Position numbers and translations under genes: made by a program. The notes under the pieces were generated by a model. The model saw nothing but the letters and a program-made list of their open reading frames with translations. It was not told the DNA's origin and searched no databases. Positions 47,201 through 55,748 of a stretch of DNA of 64,000 nt are shown one piece after another. Source of the stretch: Pandoraea anhela (GTDB lineage: Bacteria > Pseudomonadota > Gammaproteobacteria > Burkholderiales > Burkholderiaceae); assembly GCF_902459655.1 (NCBI RefSeq), contig NZ_CABPSB010000019.1, positions 45,556-109,555 on the forward strand, written 5' to 3'. How positions within the stretch are numbered: position 1 is the first letter of the stretch; each line of letters starts with the position of its first letter.

Positions 47201-50200
47201 CATGCGCACATAGCGCGCAGTGATCGTGGGGAAGGTGAAGTCGTCCACGCCACCGGCGAAGCCCGCCGGCGATTCGTATGCCTTGACGAAGTCGACGTTG
47301 TTGTTCGACACCTCGATGCGATACGAACTGGCGTAAGCCGCTTCCCAACGCAGAATCATGCGGTTGATCGGCACCGGCGCCCCGAGATCGACCGTGATCG
47401 ACGCGTTGTCGCCGTCCTTCTGGTTCGAACCCCAGCGTGAACTGACATTACCGTCGGTCACGTTGCTCGCCGGCAGCCCCTGCGGATCCTGGTTGCTCGC
47501 GGAGAAAGCCCGCTTGCCACGCGCAAGGTTCACGCCCGGCGCCGCCTGACTCAGCGTTGCCGGATCGCTCACGACCGTCTTGCCCGAGGCGTTCGTGACC
47601 GCCACCGTGTACTTGCCGAGGTCCTTCGGCGCGACCGCGTCGATGGTGAGCGTCGGCGAATCGCCGCCCACCACACCCGACGGGCCGGTCCAGAGGTAAT
47701 GCAACGGCTTCGAACCTTCGGCTTCCACGGTAAACGTCGCGCTCTGGTTGAGCGCCGCGATGGTATCGCCCGGACCGCGCGTGATCGTCGGCGCGGTTGC
47801 GGCACCGACCTTGAGCACCACCGGCGAGGACGTCACCTGCGCGAGGGGGTTCTTGACGAACACCTTGAACAACGCGCCGTCGTCCGCTGCCGTCACCACG
47901 GGCGTCGTGTAGGTCGCCGACTTCGCGCCGTCGATCGCGACGTCGTTACGGAACCACTGGTACTCGATCACGGGGGAACCCGTCACCGCGACGGTAAACG
48001 TCGCCGTCTGACCGATCACGACCGTTTGCGCAACGGGTGGCGTGTCGATCGTCACCGCACGCGCCGGGATGACCGACAGTACCGCGTCGCCCGACGTCAC
48101 GACGCCTGCGGCATTGCGCACGCGCACGCCGTAGACATGGCCGTTGTCGGCGCTGGTCGCGGCCGCCGTATCGAGACTGCTGCCGGTGGCACCCGGAATG
48201 TCCTGGTGATCGCGCTGCCATTGGAACTGCATGGGCGCGGCCCCGGAGACCGACACGTCGAAGTGTGCGGGCTGACCGACGCTGACCTGCTGGCTGGCCG
48301 GCGGCACCACGATCTGCGGCGCCGACGTCGCAGCTTGAATCGGCACGACGACCGGCGCCTTGACGTCATACGACACCGTGCCTGCGCCCAGCCCCGGCGA
48401 GGTGGCGCTCACCGTCACGTGGCCCGTCTGGAACGTGCTGCGAATCGCGATACGCGTCAGCCCCCCTTCGGCGGCGAGTTCGTGATCGCCCGGCGAGTGA
48501 TAGCTCGCGGGCTTGTCCATCGTCACGATGTGATCCCAGCCGCCACGGTAGTTGGCCACCGCCTTGTTATCGACGTCGAACGTGATGAGGTTCGAGGCGT
48601 CCGGTACGACAACGCCGTTGACATCGACCACCTGCGCGGTCACGAATGCGGCGTCCGATCCGTTGGCCGTGATCTGGAAGGTCTGACCATCCGGACGAAC
48701 GACGTTCGGCACCATCGAAAGCACAATGTGATGCGGTGCACCGGCCGTGACCTGTTCGTCGATCACCGGCTTGCCGTCGTAAGTGACTTGCGCGCCGAAG
48801 CCGTCGACGCAAAGCGCCTGCACCTTGCCGGGCGCCCAGGGCACGTCGTCCCAGTGCACTTGTCCGACCAGGCCGGTGGTGTCGCCCTTGTCGTTGTCGG
48901 TCGCCGTCGCCAGCGTATTGGGCTTCTGATCGCCGCCTTGCTGCACGCCGTTGACCATGAGACGCACCGCCGGGCAGTTACTGAACGCATTCACACGCAC
49001 CGGCCCCTTGCGGTTCCAGGTGTTGGCGAGATGGACCACCGGCTTGATGTTGTAGGGCGTCCAGGCTGCCTGATACGCGTAGTACATCAGACGCGGGAAG
49101 CGGTTGCCGTCGGTCATCGACTCGCCCAGCGAGCGCACGAACGGGCCCGTGGGGTTCTGGATGGCATCGTAAGTCTTGCCGCTCCAGTAGAACCCGTCTT
49201 CCCCGGGTTCGTCGGCCAGATACCAGTGAGCGATACCGAAGGCGTTGGCGAGCACGCCTTTGCGCCAGTTGTTGAGGAACGGACCGACGAGATCCATCTC
49301 CTTGTCGTAGTTCTCGCGGAAGTCCCCACGCCCCCAATACTCGGCAGACCATGCGGGCTTGTTCGGGAACTGGTGCTTCACGCCGACTTCGCATCCTTCG
49401 AGCGTGCAGCTCAGGATGTCGCCGTTGTCGCCGTTGGGCGTGCGATCCGCTTGCGCGCGCGTGTTGATCGGATCCCATGTACGGCCGATGACGGCGAGCT
49501 TCTTCGCGAAGTCCGTCTGCATGATGCCGTTGTTCGCTTCCCAGGCCAGCACCGACGGGTTATTGCGGTCGCGCACGATCATTTCGCGATGCAGCTCCTG
49601 CTTGAGCAGGTACTTGTCGATCTTGTTCTGCGGGCAGTCCTTCGTCGGCGCCGACAACTGGTAGCAGTCGTTGAAGCCGTTTTCACCGTCTCCGCTGGGC
49701 TGCACGACGAAAATGCCCAGCGCGTCGGCGGCCTGAAGGAACTCCGGACTCGACGACGAGTGGCCCGGACGATACAGATTGCCGCCCGCGTTTGCCAACA
49801 GCTGAAGATCGCGCCACTGCTGCTCTTCCGGCACGGCGGTGCCGAGGGCCGGATAGTCGTAGCGTCCCGACCCGCCCCAGAGATGCGTGGCAAATCCGTT
49901 GACGCTCGGGAAATTGGTGTCCCAGGTAATCGTGCGGATCCCCAGCGGGCTTTCCGTCGAATCGACCACTACGCCGCCCACGCTGACGAGGTGGAACACG
50001 CGATACAGGTACGGTTTGCCGCGAGGCACGTTGTTCGGATACCAGAGCGTCGGATTGTCGACCGTCAGGTTCTGGGTCACGAGGGTCGGGTGCAGTCCCG
50101 GACCGGCGTTGGGCGGCAGAATCACGTCGCTCTTGGACTGCGCGACGACCTTGCCCTTCGCGTCGACGATCTGCGTAGTGACCTGTGCGGTCTGCGCAAT

Positions 50201-51004
50201 GCCGGACTCGTTCAGGACGTTCGTGCCGATCTGAATGTTCGCAGAGGCCGCCGTACCCGAGCCGTCCGTGGCCGGGCTGTCGATGCTCACGGTCGAGACG
50301 TGCGTCCCCCAGGTGTTCAGCACCGGGTAGACGTTCAGCGGGATGTGAACCGGGTCCGTCACGTACATGTAGACCGGACGGAAAATGCCGGTGTCGCCCT
50401 GACCGAAGCGGAAAGCACCGGAGAAGTCCGGATCCTGGAACCAGTCACCGTTCGATGCCACTCGCACGGCGATCACGTTGTCGGTCACGCCGTCGGCGGT
50501 AACCGCGTCGGAGATATCGACGGCAAACGGCAGGAAGCCGACCACGTGCGTGGCGTCGGGGTTGCGAACGCTTTGATTGCGGATCAGCTTGCCGTTGATG
50601 TAGACCTGAGCGCCCATGTGAGCGCCCTCGAATTCCACGATGATCTTGCGGCCGGCGTATGCCTTGTCGAGCTTGAAGTGCTTGCGATACCACCCCAGGC
50701 CGTTCGGTGCCTCACCGCCGCTTCGAATGTTCGAGAACATTTCGTTCTCGTTCATCGAATGCGGAATGCCGACCGACTTCCAGCCCGAATCGTCGAATCC
50801 CGGCTGCGAGACGCCATTGGGTTCGGCATTCCCCAGAAACTTCCACGGAGTCGCACCGAGATTGATCTTTACACGCGCCGAAGCGGGAACCGGTATCGGC
50901 GGCGATGTCCCATTGGTTTGTGGAGTGGCTGTGCCCGCCACCGCGAACATGCAAGCCAACGCGATGCTCGTGCATGTCCACGCGAATGAATGTCGTCTTC
51001 TCAT
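44246..51004 (-). CDS. Giant secreted GH2-type / GH64 multidomain glycosidase
   Basis: A 2252-aa exported protein. After a signal peptide (about 1-26) come a GH2 sugar-binding domain (about 47-225), beta-sandwich (232-372) and TIM-like barrel (375-660) with likely nucleophile Glu555 (SAEYWGRGDF), then a DUF4982-like region and a Big-type domain. Next are Ig-like domains near 895, 985 and 1075, a discoidin (F5/8C) domain at about 1159-1290, a lectin/Lcl-like domain (1291-1410), Ig domains near 1420 and 1525, a second discoidin (1619-1752) and an Ig near 1755. The C-terminal 385 residues (from about 1869) are a GH64 beta-1,3-glucanase with Glu2009 and Asp2025, spaced 16 apart as in known laminaripentaose-producing enzymes. 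The normal GH2 acid/base Glu is absent (WEANNG, 488-493). It probably degrades fungal or plant beta-glucan. Confidence 0.85.
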   Translation of the reverse strand: MRRRHSFAWTCTSIALACMFAVAGTATPQTNGTSPPIPVPASARVKINLGATPWKFLGNAEPNGVSQPGFDDSGWKSVGIPHSMNENEMFSNIRSGGEAPNGLGWYRKHFKLDKAYAGRKIIVEFEGAHMGAQVYINGKLIRNQSVRNPDATHVVGFLPFAVDISDAVTADGVTDNVIAVRVASNGDWFQDPDFSGAFRFGQGDTGIFRPVYMYVTDPVHIPLNVYPVLNTWGTHVSTVSIDSPATDGSGTAASANIQIGTNVLNESGIAQTAQVTTQIVDAKGKVVAQSKSDVILPPNAGPGLHPTLVTQNLTVDNPTLWYPNNVPRGKPYLYRVFHLVSVGGVVVDSTESPLGIRTITWDTNFPSVNGFATHLWGGSGRYDYPALGTAVPEEQQWRDLQLLANAGGNLYRPGHSSSSPEFLQAADALGIFVVQPSGDGENGFNDCYQLSAPTKDCPQNKIDKYLLKQELHREMIVRDRNNPSVLAWEANNGIMQTDFAKKLAVIGRTWDPINTRAQADRTPNGDNGDILSCTLEGCEVGVKHQFPNKPAWSAEYWGRGDFRENYDKEMDLVGPFLNNWRKGVLANAFGIAHWYLADEPGEDGFYWSGKTYDAIQNPTGPFVRSLGESMTDGNRFPRLMYYAYQAAWTPYNIKPVVHLANTWNRKGPVRVNAFSNCPAVRLMVNGVQQGGDQKPNTLATATDNDKGDTTGLVGQVHWDDVPWAPGKVQALCVDGFGAQVTYDGKPVIDEQVTAGAPHHIVLSMVPNVVRPDGQTFQITANGSDAAFVTAQVVDVNGVVVPDASNLITFDVDNKAVANYRGGWDHIVTMDKPASYHSPGDHELAAEGGLTRIAIRSTFQTGHVTVSATSPGLGAGTVSYDVKAPVVVPIQAATSAPQIVVPPASQQVSVGQPAHFDVSVSGAAPMQFQWQRDHQDIPGATGSSLDTAAATSADNGHVYGVRVRNAAGVVTSGDAVLSVIPARAVTIDTPPVAQTVVIGQTATFTVAVTGSPVIEYQWFRNDVAIDGAKSATYTTPVVTAADDGALFKVFVKNPLAQVTSSPVVLKVGAATAPTITRGPGDTIAALNQSATFTVEAEGSKPLHYLWTGPSGVVGGDSPTLTIDAVAPKDLGKYTVAVTNASGKTVVSDPATLSQAAPGVNLARGKRAFSASNQDPQGLPASNVTDGNVSSRWGSNQKDGDNASITVDLGAPVPINRMILRWEAAYASSYRIEVSNNNVDFVKAYESPAGFAGGVDDFTFPTITARYVRMVGQKRATAYGYSLYEIEVYDVPNCNDGSLYTHERYSVLDPATVRDNSSTLVWNRKQYTLTQAGAQFTQLAAKAWCEAQGKRLPTHDEALSIAGNNTAACAFPEKWTTWTSTIVPEDKTQAFLITQAGEERKGLIDNAPGWVLCVSGTPQVTPPKLTVQPEDVTGTVGKSAHFAVGIDGSAPITFKWYRVAKAGETNDAPVYTSLAPVYDTPPLKLEDNGSQYYVVASNASASVTSQKFKLTVTEAQPDPGNNNPQVPPPVIVTPPISQSASIGKTATFTVSATGTGALSYQWYRDGVQIDGAVAQSYTTPAVKLEDNGAQFTVLVSAGGASKLSDGATLNVVDGVPSNDTNLALNKTVTSTPVEYEGFSAATNVNDGDIKTRWASLFLDNPDADKASITIDLGKSQAVNLVRLKWEFAYGKQYLIQVSDTGKDGDWKTVYTQNTGRGATENLSFQTVAARYVRMQGVKRATQYGYSLFEFEIYGPKLSFDQQPQPQTVQVGQSAHFSVSVIGAPNLSYTWFRNGQQVAVTANPSYDTPATTLDDNGAQYGVVADDGNSNVTSTPAKLTVTPVTVGGGSGNSAVPPKGGAGGANAPAATDDGTIPDYPIYPNQIGVELRNNTNGAYRDDQIYVAVIAHDPAKNGQFVYLKPDGTTVLMSDTDNDAPGHLTKGGKNYSNYFFTLAQAKQLKFPKLFGARAFVALGSPLYIRTLKDAANQIGFAGPDVRNPTDPNIDVYFDWYEFTYGDNGLWLNNTQVDQFGFPLTEDVYGSNRTTHVRSGITESRASIFAAYQKEVPPEFLPTNPSPYRIMAPSKGGFDAGQPNGKYFDAYIDSMWEYYRTHTLTLLMWGNARKFVGQTVGDQLVFTEIDQGNGAFVGGKYYVNHPNTQDMLEAKGPLASGNATELAIEAQVAAALNRHIMEDDTQWAAPSSAWYAKGPYNAYAKFWHDHSIDRKAYGFSYDDVADQSSTLVSATPEHVVLGIGF

Positions 51005-51156
51005 TTTTTCATCGTGATACCAAATGATCCCGCCGACACTCGTTTCGCACAGCTCTGAGACAGTCCGAGATGTTCCTTAGCGACGCCGACGGTTAGATTG
51101 AACTCCGAATGAATGGCGGCACTCTGAGGTACCTCGGGCGCAATACTAAGTTGGCT

Positions 51157-51381
51157 TCACCTGACTGGATTTTCACGAACGCCTTCAACATCTTTCATCG
51201 AAAAGCCTTCGAAATGCTCAACTATTTCACGTATCAAAACAAAATAATCGTGCAGATCAAGCGCTGAAAAGGCGATCTCCGGTTGTCGCAGAGCAATTCT
51301 CAAGCACGCCTCGTAAGAAAAACCTCCCATCGTCCGGTAGCTTTTGATCGAAATTCGGATACCTAACTGAAGAATTGACAT
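51157..51381 (-). CDS. Possible small hypothetical protein
   Basis: A 74-aa reading frame from an ATG at 51381, with balanced composition and helix-like stretches (IAFSALDLHDYFVLIREIVE). AAGGGA lies about 9 bases before the start. It sits in an AT-rich gap upstream of the large glycosidase gene on the same strand. I recognise no family and chance cannot be excluded. Confidence 0.3.
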   Translation of the reverse strand: MSILQLGIRISIKSYRTMGGFSYEACLRIALRQPEIAFSALDLHDYFVLIREIVEHFEGFSMKDVEGVRENPVR

Positions 51382-51467
51382 CAGATGCCGTTCCCTTCAA
51401 CCCGACACTGAAAAATTCACCACTGCACCGTCTTACGCAGACCGACGACAATCCTGCATCGACGATG

Positions 51468-51499
51468 AAAAAACCCCGGTGAGCAGGGCACCGGGGTTT
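51468..51499 (-). terminator. Intrinsic terminator of the amidase gene
   Basis: Perfect 11-base arms AAACCCCGGTG (51471-51481) and CACCGGGGTTT (51489-51499) with a 7-base loop; on the minus strand the stem is followed by a T run. Confidence 0.85.
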
Positions 51500-51598
51500 C
51501 ACTGACCACGACCGTGAGGGTATGTCCCTTGCCTGCGAACCACCCGCCGGCATACGGCTCTAGGCGCCAGGGCCGCGAGCCACAAAGACGCATGCCGA

Positions 51599-53056
51599 TC
51601 AGTTGCGCGCGGACACCAGCGGGCGTCGCCCCGACCAGGGCATGACCTGTTCGAGCACGGATGCAACTTGCAGCAACATGGCTTCATTGCCAATCTTCGC
51701 CGTGATCTGAACACCAATCGGCAGCCCCGCCTCGCTCATGCCCAGCGGTAGCGAGATCGCGGGTTGCCCTCCCACATTGAAGGGGAAGAGGAATGCGGTG
51801 TCCTTGAGAAACGCTTCGTTGTACGCCGCCCAATCGCCTGTCGACATATCGAAAGCCGACCCAATGGGGAACGGGAGTCGGCACGACACCGGAGAGACGA
51901 AGAGATCGAATGCGTCGAGTGAATTGGCGATCTCCATGCCGCCATGCCGCATCGCATCGATATCTGCCGCATGCGAGACCGCGTCGATGCTTTTCCCCAT
52001 TTCGATCGCCGACCAGGTGTACGGTTCGAGTGTCTCTTGCGTCGGAGCGACGCCTAACGCTTTTGTCGAACCGGCGAACTGAAGCGCTGCCTGCACAGCG
52101 AGAATTCTCGTGTAAGCGCGCCAGCAACCCTGGATATCGAAGCTCAGATCGTGGGCGTCGACATGATGCCCCAGCGTGGCCAGTTGCACCGCGACGTCGT
52201 GCACCGTTTTTGCGATTTCCGGATCGACCGCCCCCCCTTGCGGCGACCGCACAGTGAATCCACAGCGCAAGCGCTCCGGTGCTTTCTCGGACAGCGACAG
52301 AAAAGAGCGATCCGGCTTGGGCAGCGCATAGGGCTCGCCCGGCGTGCCACCGGCAACGACATCGAGGAAGGCCGCCGTATCGCGCGTGGTACGAGACAGG
52401 CAAAGGAAGACCGCGCCCCCATGCCAGAAATCCGCCGCGGGCGCGATAGAGGCACGCCCACGCGATGGCTTGAGTCCGACCGTTCCGCACATGGCCGCCG
52501 GCATGCGAATCGAGCCTGCGCCGTCGCTCCCCTCCGCCAGCGGCACCATGCCCGAGGCGACCGCCGACGCCGCCCCTCCGCTCGAGCCCCCGGAGGTCAG
52601 CGCGGTGTTCCAGGGATTGCGGGTCGGCCCGTTGAGTTTCGGCTCCGTGGTCAACGCCCAGCCGTTCTCGGGAACGTTGGTAAACCCGAAAGGAATCAGT
52701 CCGGCGGCACGCATCCGCCGCACCGCCTCGTTGTCGGCGGCCGGCACATTGTTATGCAGCCGGTAATAACGGCTGCTGTTCGTCGATTGCAGACCGGTTG
52801 CGGTCGTTGCAAGATCCTTGAGCAAAAACGGAACGCCGGCGAATACGCCGTCGCCGGGCGGCAATCTCGCCCGCTTGCGGGCATCGTCGTAGCAGCGCTG
52901 GCTTACGGCGTTGAGCGTCGGATTGAGCTCGTCCGCGATCTGGATCGCCACCTCCATCAACTCCGTCGCGCTCACCTCACCGGCCTTCACCAACGCGGCG
53001 AGTCCCAGCGCGTCGTGTTGCAAATACACTTCTCTCATCGGGTTGTGCGTCGTCAT
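51599..53056 (-). CDS. Amidase-signature enzyme
   Basis: A 485-aa hydrolase of the amidase signature family with the Ser-cisSer-Lys triad: Lys80 (VPFLLKDL), Ser158 (GGSSGG) and Ser182 (GSDGAGSIRMPA). The 24-residue spacing between the two Ser is that of the family. The closest described type by pattern is the 6-aminohexanoate cyclic dimer hydrolase/aryl-amidase group. The ATG at 53056 has AAGGTGG 6 bases upstream. It is the last gene of a minus unit after a nucleoside-symporter-family permease and a porin, so it may act on the imported compound. Confidence 0.9.
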   Translation of the reverse strand: MTTHNPMREVYLQHDALGLAALVKAGEVSATELMEVAIQIADELNPTLNAVSQRCYDDARKRARLPPGDGVFAGVPFLLKDLATTATGLQSTNSSRYYRLHNNVPAADNEAVRRMRAAGLIPFGFTNVPENGWALTTEPKLNGPTRNPWNTALTSGGSSGGAASAVASGMVPLAEGSDGAGSIRMPAAMCGTVGLKPSRGRASIAPAADFWHGGAVFLCLSRTTRDTAAFLDVVAGGTPGEPYALPKPDRSFLSLSEKAPERLRCGFTVRSPQGGAVDPEIAKTVHDVAVQLATLGHHVDAHDLSFDIQGCWRAYTRILAVQAALQFAGSTKALGVAPTQETLEPYTWSAIEMGKSIDAVSHAADIDAMRHGGMEIANSLDAFDLFVSPVSCRLPFPIGSAFDMSTGDWAAYNEAFLKDTAFLFPFNVGGQPAISLPLGMSEAGLPIGVQITAKIGNEAMLLQVASVLEQVMPWSGRRPLVSARN

Positions 53057-53127
53057 GTTATCCACCTTCATTAAAAATTCGATAGGTCCGCCGTGGCGAA
53101 CGGCGTACCTACCCCTTATCAATCAAG

Positions 53128-54345
53128 TCAACCGAGCGCGCGCGCCGTCACCCCATCCCGGGCACGTTCGCGGCGAAATCCAATCAGATGCACGAGCGCG
53201 GCAACCGCCGAGAGCGCCATCGGGTACAGCCAGAAGCTCTGCCAGCCGGCGAGATTGAGCGCGGTCGCGCCGGCCTGGAGGCTCGTGTTGTAGATGTGGC
53301 CGGCAACCTGTGCACCAACGAACATGCCCAACCCGTAGGTAAAGAACATGACGAGCCCTTGCGCCTGCCCTTTGGCTGCCGGCCCGGCGACCTTTTCGGT
53401 ATAGACGAAAGCCGTCACGAACAGAAAGTCGTAGCAGATGCCGTGAATGGCAATACCGATGAACACCAGCGTGAGGCTCGGTGGCAGCGCGCCGGTGGAA
53501 TAGAGCGCATAGCGTGCGACCCAGGCGCACATGGCGAGCAGAATCATCCATTTGTATCCGACGTGTCGGATCAGCAGCGGAATCAACGCAATCGCAACCA
53601 GGTCGCTCAGTTGGCCTGCCGTCATCACCGTGCCCACTCGCTGGAACCCCACCGCGTCGGCAAACGTCGCGGTATATGCGTAATAGAACGTGAGCGGAAT
53701 CATGATGAGGAACATGCACCCCAGCAGCACGGCGAACTGACGGTGCTTGAGCAAAGCCAGTCCCTGAGCGAAGGTATTGGCAGACTGTGATCCCGGATTG
53801 TCCTGCGGCAAACGTCGGGGCAACGTCAGGCTCAGCCCCCCCAACACCAGCGATGCGACCGCCGCAATCGTGAACACCGACGTGGAATCCGACAGCCCTG
53901 CCTCGCCGATGAAAAACCCCGGCACGATCCATCCGACATTCGCGAACAATCTGAGGTAAGGGAAGTTTTCCGCCTGCCCGAGATGCGCAAACGCAATATT
54001 GTTCGTCAGCGATAGCGTCGGCATGAAACAGAGGTTATAGACGAACAGCGTCACGAGCAGGCCCGTGCTGTCGCCCCGCTCGATGAACGATGGCACGGCG
54101 AAGAGCAACAAGCCGCCAACGACGTGCAGCGCACCGAGCAGCCGCTCGGCGCTGAAGTATTTATCGATCAGATAGCCGGCAATGAAAGGGGTAATCATCG
54201 ACGCCACCGGGCCAAGCGAGTACAGATTCCCGATGTGCGCGCCCAGACCGTGTTTGCTCAGGACGAGCCCTGCCGTCACGAACCATGCGCCCCAGACGAA
54301 GAAGTTCAGGAACATGACCGCCGCGATACGAATATAGATGCTCAT
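53128..54345 (-). CDS. MFS transporter, nucleoside:H+ symporter family
   Basis: A 405-aa membrane protein with 12 predicted helices. The opening RIAAVMFLNFFVWGAWFVTAG and the helix region YFSAERLLGALHVVGG match the NupG/XapB/YegT family (Nucleoside:H+ symporters). Many members outside enteric bacteria carry other substrates. It lies between a porin and an amidase gene on the same strand; the three could take up and hydrolyse one compound. Confidence 0.88.
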   Translation of the reverse strand: MSIYIRIAAVMFLNFFVWGAWFVTAGLVLSKHGLGAHIGNLYSLGPVASMITPFIAGYLIDKYFSAERLLGALHVVGGLLLFAVPSFIERGDSTGLLVTLFVYNLCFMPTLSLTNNIAFAHLGQAENFPYLRLFANVGWIVPGFFIGEAGLSDSTSVFTIAAVASLVLGGLSLTLPRRLPQDNPGSQSANTFAQGLALLKHRQFAVLLGCMFLIMIPLTFYYAYTATFADAVGFQRVGTVMTAGQLSDLVAIALIPLLIRHVGYKWMILLAMCAWVARYALYSTGALPPSLTLVFIGIAIHGICYDFLFVTAFVYTEKVAGPAAKGQAQGLVMFFTYGLGMFVGAQVAGHIYNTSLQAGATALNLAGWQSFWLYPMALSAVAALVHLIGFRRERARDGVTARALG

Positions 54346-54356
54346 GATGCGTCACC

Positions 54357-55460
54357 TCAGAACGTATGCTTCAGGCCGAGGCGAAACGCCGCCTGTGCCC
54401 GGGTGGACGATGCGCCGAAGCCGGTGATCTGAGCGACGCTCGCGCTTCCGGCAGCGCGCTGGTAGACGGCCATCAGGTAAATGTCGGTCCGTTTGGAAAG
54501 CAGATAGTCGGCCATGAAATTCACCTGGTGATATTTCGGCGAGGCGCCTGTCGAGTTGTCGTTGCCGAACGTGTACGTGTAGGCGCCGAGCAGATACCAC
54601 TCAGGCCGGAGCTGATAGCCCAACGCCAGTTCGACGTTCTTGAAACTGGCGTTGTGACCGGAGGCGCCGCCCACGAATACCGTGTTGGTGAAGCTGCCCA
54701 TCAGCTTGGCCTTGCCGAACGCATAACTGATCCCCGCGCCCGCAATGTTTTCGTACTCGGCGTTAGGCAAGTAACTGCCGTACACGGTGTTGGTGTATGT
54801 CGCCCTGTTCATGTAAAACCCATCGAGCCCCGTGCCCGGCGACGCCGCTCGCAGGAATGCCGCGCCGAAGCCGATCGGACCGTTTGCATAATTCACGCCG
54901 ATGCTCCACACGCTGTTGCGATGGAAGTCGCCGACAACGTTGCCGAACGCATACAGACCGCCGAACGACAGCCCGTTGTAATCGATGCTCCGATACTTCA
55001 CCGAATTGCTCACGATGAAACCGTTATCCGTGTTGTCCACGTCCTGCGGATGCGAAAAATACCAACCGGCATAGGCGCCATTAGACGTATAGGGCGCTAC
55101 GAAATCGACAATCGAGTCGTATTGCCGGCCAAACGTCAGCGTGCCCGACGTCTTGCTCGACAGGCCCATCTTCGCCTGCCGGTTGAACGCCCTGCCCGAC
55201 CCGTTCCCGGTAAATCCGTCGAAACCGTTCTCCAGTTGAAACACCGCCGAAATTCCCCCGCCCAGATCTTCACTGCCCCTGAACCCGTAGTTGCTTCCGA
55301 CAGGAACGCCGCTCACCGCCTTCCACCCGCTCCTGCCGCCATCGTTGCTCACATATGTCAATCCACTGTCTATCAATCCATACAACGTCACGCTGCTCTG
55401 CGCTTCGGCGCCCGACGAACACAGCGCTCCCACTACCCCAACAACGGCCAATCGCTTCAC
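54357..55460 (-). CDS. Outer-membrane porin, Burkholderia type
   Basis: A 367-aa trimeric general porin of the Gram-negative porin_4 family. A signal peptide ends AEAQ, then the mature start SSVTLYGLIDSGLTYVSNDG and C-terminal Phe (RLGLKHTF) are typical. I chose the GTG at 55460 because AGGAG at 55467-55471 lies 6 bases upstream and the signal peptide is then of normal length. The upstream ATG would add 11 polar residues. It starts a minus-strand unit with permease and amidase, divergent from the RpiR gene. Confidence 0.93.
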   Translation of the reverse strand: MKRLAVVGVVGALCSSGAEAQSSVTLYGLIDSGLTYVSNDGGRSGWKAVSGVPVGSNYGFRGSEDLGGGISAVFQLENGFDGFTGNGSGRAFNRQAKMGLSSKTSGTLTFGRQYDSIVDFVAPYTSNGAYAGWYFSHPQDVDNTDNGFIVSNSVKYRSIDYNGLSFGGLYAFGNVVGDFHRNSVWSIGVNYANGPIGFGAAFLRAASPGTGLDGFYMNRATYTNTVYGSYLPNAEYENIAGAGISYAFGKAKLMGSFTNTVFVGGASGHNASFKNVELALGYQLRPEWYLLGAYTYTFGNDNSTGASPKYHQVNFMADYLLSKRTDIYLMAVYQRAAGSASVAQITGFGASSTRAQAAFRLGLKHTF

Positions 55461-55748
55461 GATCTTCTCCTGTCCTTGCGATGACGCCGGCACGTTTTCG
55501 GGATGTGCCGGTCGTTTGCTGCGCCGTGGGGTACGGTTGTAAATAAAATATGGACAACTAATTTTTTTCTACTTGTGTTTTCGACATTCGATATGCGCGA
55601 TACGGGAACGTCGGCGGTGCCGCGCATGCCCGCAGACTTGCTACCATCTCCCCCGCCGGAGAACGTCAGTCAACCTTCGCTACATGCACCTCCGATTCAA
55701 GCGTATGCTTAAGAAATAATTTTTTCATTAGGTGTTACACTGACGAAT
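55461..55748. promoter_or_regulatory. Divergent promoter region of porin and rpiR
   Basis: AT-rich between about 55535 and 55580 and again from 55705. AGAAA (55712-55716) and TTTCA (55723-55727) make an inverted repeat with four paired bases just upstream of a -10-like TACACT (55736-55741). GTTGT and ACAAC arms near 55536-55560 are also present. The rpiR ATG at 55749 has no clear ribosome site. Confidence 0.4.

Larger units (their letters stand above)
51005..51598. other. Intergenic region upstream of the giant glycosidase gene
   Basis: About 590 bases, noticeably more AT-rich than the surrounding genes. It holds one small possible gene (51157-51381), the terminator of the amidase gene (51468-51499) and, presumably, the promoter of the glycosidase gene, which I could not pin down. 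Confidence 0.5.

Noticed and set aside
44270-47440. Very long plus-strand reading frame (over 1000 codons) opposite the glycosidase gene
   Set aside because: It is the antisense shadow of the multidomain gene: Arg/Val/His/Gly-rich with no domain, while the minus strand shows clear GH64 and discoidin motifs.
47699-50989. Second plus-strand frame of about 1100 codons opposite the GH2 part
   Set aside because: Same reason: composition of a GC-rich shadow and no recognisable motif.
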